From Apopatocola sp963628785 (lineage in GTDB: Bacteria > Bacillota > Clostridia > Oscillospirales > Oscillospiraceae), in contig CAVGGQ010000039.1 of NCBI GenBank assembly GCA_963628785.1, positions 1 to 19,223 of the forward strand: 19,223 nt of DNA. The letters run 5' to 3'. The translations under genes were made by a program, and so were the position numbers. Shown piece by piece: positions 16,263 to 19,223 of this stretch. The notes under the pieces are model-generated. The model worked only from the letters and a program-made list of their open reading frames with translations, was not told where the DNA came from and made no database searches. Position 1 is the stretch's first letter, and each line of letters begins with the position of its first letter.

Positions 16263-17999
16263 TTATCCTCCATATGCTTTATTTTTTCGATATTTTTCCG
16301 CCAGAGCACGCAGATCGTCTTCATCGCTCTCCGTGCGGCCGGTAATGACCTGTATGTAATCGGCTAATGCCTTGTCGGCGTGGGAAAGATCCTCGGGGGC
16401 ATTGAGCACGGTGGTGAAATGGCTCATCTCATCGCTCGTGAACTGACCCGAGAGCACCGCAACGGATACGGATTCTCCGGTCTGCACGCGGCGGAGGATC
16501 TCGCGGTAGAGCCGCGCGAGCAGCGGTGAAGAGAAGCTCTCCGGCGGCGGCAGCTCTTTCCCGCGGGCGATGCCCGGGTCGAGATAGAGCAGGCGGATAA
16601 GCCCCTCCTCGGCGCGCGCCGAGCGCGGATCGTCGTAGCGGATGGAACGCGGCGCGGGCTGCGCCGTGCGGGAGGGCTGCATGGCCTCGCGCTCTTCGCG
16701 CTTGCGGGCGTCGTTCAGGCGCTTTTTGCGCAGGCGCGCGACTTCCTGCAGCACCGCTTCGCGCGAAACGCCGGCTTTTTCCGCCACGCGGGCGGCGTAC
16801 ACCTCGCGCTCCACCGCGCCGGGGACCGAGGCAAGGAGCGAGGCCGCGCTGCGGAGATAATCCACGCGTCCCTCGTCGGTCGTCGGTGGGTTCTTCTCCT
16901 CCACGGTGCGCAGGCGGTATTCCATCTGCCCCGCGCTCGCGTCGATGAGGTTGCGGAAGGCATCCGCACCGTTCTTTTTGATGAATTCGTCGGGGTCCTT
17001 TGCGCCGGGCACCTGCAGCACGCGCACCTTCAAATCGAGCTTTTCAAGAATGCCGATGCCGCGCGAGGCGGCTTTTTTTCCCGCTTCGTCGCTGTCGTAG
17101 CAGAGAATGACTTCGCTCGTATAGCGCGAAATGAGCCGCGCCTGCTCGTTTGTGAGCGAGGTACCGAGTGAGGCGACCGCACCGTCAAATCCCGCCTGAT
17201 GCAGCGAAACGACGTCGATGTTGCCCTCGACGAGGATGATGTATCCGCCCTTCGTCTTTTTCGCCAGATTCAACCCGAAAAGATTGTGGCTTTTGCTGAA
17301 CACTATCGTTTCGGGGCTGTTCAGATACTTCGGCTCGCCGTCGCCCAGGATACGCCCCGAGAAGCCGATGACACTCCCGCGCACATCGATGACCGGGAAC
17401 ATGAGGCGGTTGCGGAAGGCGTCGTACACGCCGCCGTTTTTGCCGTGCTTCACGAGGCCCGCCTCGAAAAGCTCCTGATCGGTGTAGCCCTTTTGGTGCA
17501 TGGCATTTGTGAGTGAGTCCCACGAGTCGGGCGCGAAGCCGAGCCCGAAGCGCGTGACCATGGCGGGCGAGATCTCGCGCCGCTGCACGTAGCTCTGCCC
17601 CGGCAGTCCCTGCGGCGACATGAGCCGGTCGTGGAAAAAGCGCGCCGCATCGCGGTTGAGCTCCAGAAGGCGCGTGCGGCGGGAGGACGATTCGTCCTCT
17701 TCCTCCTCGGGCAGCGGCATATTCACGCGCCGCGCGAGGAACGCCACAGCGTCCCGGAACGAGAGATTTTCGATCTCCATAATGAAGTTGATGACGCCGC
17801 CGCCCTTGCCGCAGCCGAAGCAGTGGTAGGTCTGCCGCTCGGGCAGAACGGAGAATGACGGGGTTTTTTCGTTGTGGAACGGGCAGAGGCCGAAGAGGTT
17901 CGCTCCGGTCTTTTTCGTCAGGCGGACATACTGACTCACGACATCCACAATGTCATTGCGCTCGGTGAGCTCGTCCAGGAACCGGTCGGGATAAGGCAT
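16263..17999 (-). CDS. dnaG: DNA primase DnaG
   Basis: DnaG makes RNA primers for replication and works with the replicative helicase. The 578-residue protein starts with a CHCC zinc finger (Cys39, His42, Cys60, Cys63) in the usual CPFHNEKTPSF and YHCFGCGKGG context. The catalytic core follows, with RNRLMFPV and GFSGR (196-216). The Toprim domain has VEGNIDV (257-263; Glu258) and DSDEAG (302-307). KDPDEFI (334-340) supplies further acidic residues, and the C-terminal ~130 residues form the helicase-binding region. EGNIDV replaces the commoner EGYxDV, but the catalytic Glu and the acidic residues are kept. AAAGGAGG about 10 bases upstream supports the ATG at 17999. It lies 22 bases after dgt and 3 bases before rpoD, as in many Firmicutes. 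Confidence 0.98.
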   Translation of the reverse strand: MPYPDRFLDELTERNDIVDVVSQYVRLTKKTGANLFGLCPFHNEKTPSFSVLPERQTYHCFGCGKGGGVINFIMEIENLSFRDAVAFLARRVNMPLPEEEEDESSSRRTRLLELNRDAARFFHDRLMSPQGLPGQSYVQRREISPAMVTRFGLGFAPDSWDSLTNAMHQKGYTDQELFEAGLVKHGKNGGVYDAFRNRLMFPVIDVRGSVIGFSGRILGDGEPKYLNSPETIVFSKSHNLFGLNLAKKTKGGYIILVEGNIDVVSLHQAGFDGAVASLGTSLTNEQARLISRYTSEVILCYDSDEAGKKAASRGIGILEKLDLKVRVLQVPGAKDPDEFIKKNGADAFRNLIDASAGQMEYRLRTVEEKNPPTTDEGRVDYLRSAASLLASVPGAVEREVYAARVAEKAGVSREAVLQEVARLRKKRLNDARKREEREAMQPSRTAQPAPRSIRYDDPRSARAEEGLIRLLYLDPGIARGKELPPPESFSSPLLARLYREILRRVQTGESVSVAVLSGQFTSDEMSHFTTVLNAPEDLSHADKALADYIQVITGRTESDEDDLRALAEKYRKNKAYGG

Positions 18000-18021
18000 A
18001 AGCCGTATGCCTCCTTTCGTA

Positions 18022-19026
18022 TTATTTGACGCTCCACGCCATGGGAATGAAAATCTTGCCGTATTGATAGATCGCGTAATCGTCCGTCATGCCGGACACA
18101 TAGTCCGTGACGGCGCGCTCGAGACCGTCGCGCTCCACGATGGAGCGGAAGTCCTCCGGGAGCTTTTCGGGATAACGGCAGTAGTACTCCCATATGCCGC
18201 GCAGGATGTTCTCGACCTTGGCCTCCTCGCCCTTGGCGACAGGGTTTCGGTACACCCTTGCATAGAGAAATTCGTGGAAAACATCCCACACCTCCTGCAT
18301 ATCGTCGGAGATGCCGATGTTCCCGGAGCGGCTCGTTTCGATGATGTTGTCTACGAGGGAGTTGATGCGGCGGCTGTTCCGCGTTCCGAGGCGGCGTACG
18401 ATGAGCTCCGGGAGCTCCGATTCCGCCACGATGCCGGCGCGGATGGCATCGTCGAGGTCGTGGTTCAAATATGCCACATGGTCGCACAGCCGCACAACGA
18501 CCGCCTCGCGGCTCTCCTCCGGGTGACCGGTGGTGTGTGCGAGGATACCGATGCGGGTCTCACGGCAGAGGTTCAATCCCTTGCCGTCCTTTTCGATGCA
18601 GTCCACCACGCGGAGCGACTGCTCGTAGTGGCGAAAACCCGGGCCGTAGATCGAGTTGAGCGCGCGCTCTCCGGCGTGACCGAACGGCGTGTGGCCGAGA
18701 TCGTGCCCGAGCGCGATGGCCTCGCACAGATCCTCGTTGAGCCGCAGTGCCCGGCCGACCGTGCGGGCAAGGCGCGTGACTTCGAGCGTGTGCGTGAGTC
18801 GTGTGCGGTAGTGGTCGCCCTCCGGCTGGAGGAAGACCTGCGTTTTGTGCTTGAGCCGCCGAAACGCCTTCGAGTGCGTGATGCGGTCGGCATCGCGCTG
18901 AAAGCATGTGCGGACGGGGTCTTCTTCCTCCGCGCGGCGGCGGCCGGCGGAGTCCGCGGCGCGCACGCCGAGATCACCCACAAGAATTTTTTCCAGCTCT
19001 TCCCGCTCTTCGCGAGGACAAGACAT
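18022..19026 (-). CDS. dgt: dGTPase-like HD-domain triphosphohydrolase
   Basis: Dgt-family enzymes hydrolyse dGTP (sometimes other dNTPs) to the nucleoside and triphosphate. The 334-residue protein has the N-terminal DADRITHSKAFRRLKHKTQVF (45-65) motif of the family. HD-domain metal ligands are His79 (RLTHTLEV), His108-Asp109 (GHDLGHTPFGHAGE) and Asp182 (RLCDHVAYLNHD). The length is that of the shorter Gram-positive type. Activity on dGTP specifically is inferred from the family. GGGAGG 8 bases upstream supports the ATG at 19026. It is the first visible gene of a dgt-dnaG-rpoD operon, an order widely seen in Clostridia. No convincing -35/-10 is visible between the upstream terminator and the start. 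Confidence 0.95.
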   Translation of the reverse strand: MSCPREEREELEKILVGDLGVRAADSAGRRRAEEEDPVRTCFQRDADRITHSKAFRRLKHKTQVFLQPEGDHYRTRLTHTLEVTRLARTVGRALRLNEDLCEAIALGHDLGHTPFGHAGERALNSIYGPGFRHYEQSLRVVDCIEKDGKGLNLCRETRIGILAHTTGHPEESREAVVVRLCDHVAYLNHDLDDAIRAGIVAESELPELIVRRLGTRNSRRINSLVDNIIETSRSGNIGISDDMQEVWDVFHEFLYARVYRNPVAKGEEAKVENILRGIWEYYCRYPEKLPEDFRSIVERDGLERAVTDYVSGMTDDYAIYQYGKIFIPMAWSVK

Positions 19027-19074
19027 ACCTGCCGCCTCCCTTGTTATTCTGTTCAGGGGTATTGCCTTAAGATG

Positions 19075-19116
19075 AAAAAAGTAATGCAGAAGTTCGGTTT
19101 TTCCTCTGCATTACTT
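19075..19116 (-). terminator. Hairpin terminator upstream of dgt
   Basis: A perfect 12-bp stem (arms AAGTAATGCAGA at 19079-19090 and complement at 19105-19116) with a 14-base loop is followed on the - strand by a six-T run (19075-19080). It reads toward dgt, about 50 bases before its start. It either ends a gene beyond the right edge or acts as an attenuator in the dgt leader. Confidence 0.82.
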
Positions 19117-19223
19117 CTTATACGACGCGGACGGTCGTTTTTCCTTGCTTTTCCGAAAAAAATTTTGCGCAAATTGCAAGTGCAAGTTGGACACCTGCAT
19201 GGTAGAAATTAGTTAATCAGAGC
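19117..19223. other. AT-rich right edge without a recognisable gene
   Basis: No coding region is supported. On the - strand TTGC words recur closely (TTGCAC, TTGCAA and the palindrome TTGCGCAA) around 19165-19188. A 29-codon frame on the - strand (about 19200 to 19112) lacks a ribosome-binding site. The window ends before any neighbouring gene can be seen. Confidence 0.4.

Noticed and set aside
17230..17250. Altered DnaG Toprim motif EGNIDV as a sign of inactivation
   Set aside because: The catalytic Glu and the downstream acidic residues are present, and this position varies among active primases.
19112..19200. 29-codon - strand frame before the dgt terminator, possible leader peptide
   Set aside because: It has no ribosome-binding site, no run of a single amino acid as in classic attenuators, and an in-frame stop shortly upstream of its ATG.

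Overview
The window is a 19.2 kb piece of a bacterial chromosome made almost entirely of housekeeping genes. It most likely comes from a GC-rich member of the Clostridia (Oscillospiraceae/Ruminococcaceae-like). Four things support this: the dgt-dnaG-rpoD order, the hrcA-grpE-dnaK-dnaJ order behind a CIRCE operator, a DnaK lacking the N-terminal-quadrant insertion of Gram-negative DnaKs, and strong Shine-Dalgarno sites before most genes. The family placement is inference from gene content and style. Codon use is GC-rich except in the first gene and the outermost intergenic stretches.

Layout: (1) 131-925 (+) is a zinc-ribbon membrane protein of lower GC, converging with (2) 975-2666 (-), a secreted M15-type metallopeptidase with a peptidoglycan-binding domain and two Ig-like repeats; one bidirectional terminator separates them. 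(3) 2833-4795 (+) is a two-gene operon of a CCA-adding tRNA nucleotidyltransferase and a metallo-beta-lactamase-fold hydrolase. It converges on (4) 9667-4864 (-), the class I heat-shock operon hrcA-grpE-dnaK-dnaJ. Its promoter carries a CIRCE operator with extra half-sites. (5) 9864-11294 (+), divergent from hrcA, is an AAA+ ATPase of the CbxX/SpoVK type with a TerB-like N-terminal part. (6) 13393-11405 (-) is a Kup-type potassium transporter with a strong promoter overlaid by PhoB-like direct repeats. (7) 14778-13561 (-) is a voltage-gated-type potassium channel with two C-terminal RCK_C domains. (8) 19026-14946 (-) is dgt-dnaG-rpoD, followed by a run of three hairpins, the last being the terminator.

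Functionally the window combines protein quality control under HrcA repression, potassium balance (an uptake transporter beside a gated channel), the replication/transcription start genes (primase and principal sigma factor) with dNTP clearance, and tRNA 3'-end maturation. I see no rRNA, tRNA, CRISPR array, transposase, prophage or defence island, and no clearly novel multi-gene system. The observations most worth follow-up are regulatory: the phased repeats over the kup promoter, the multiple CIRCE half-sites, and the operator-like palindromes before the zinc-ribbon and AAA+ genes. The architectures of the TerB/AAA+ protein and the tandem RCK_C channel also deserve a look.
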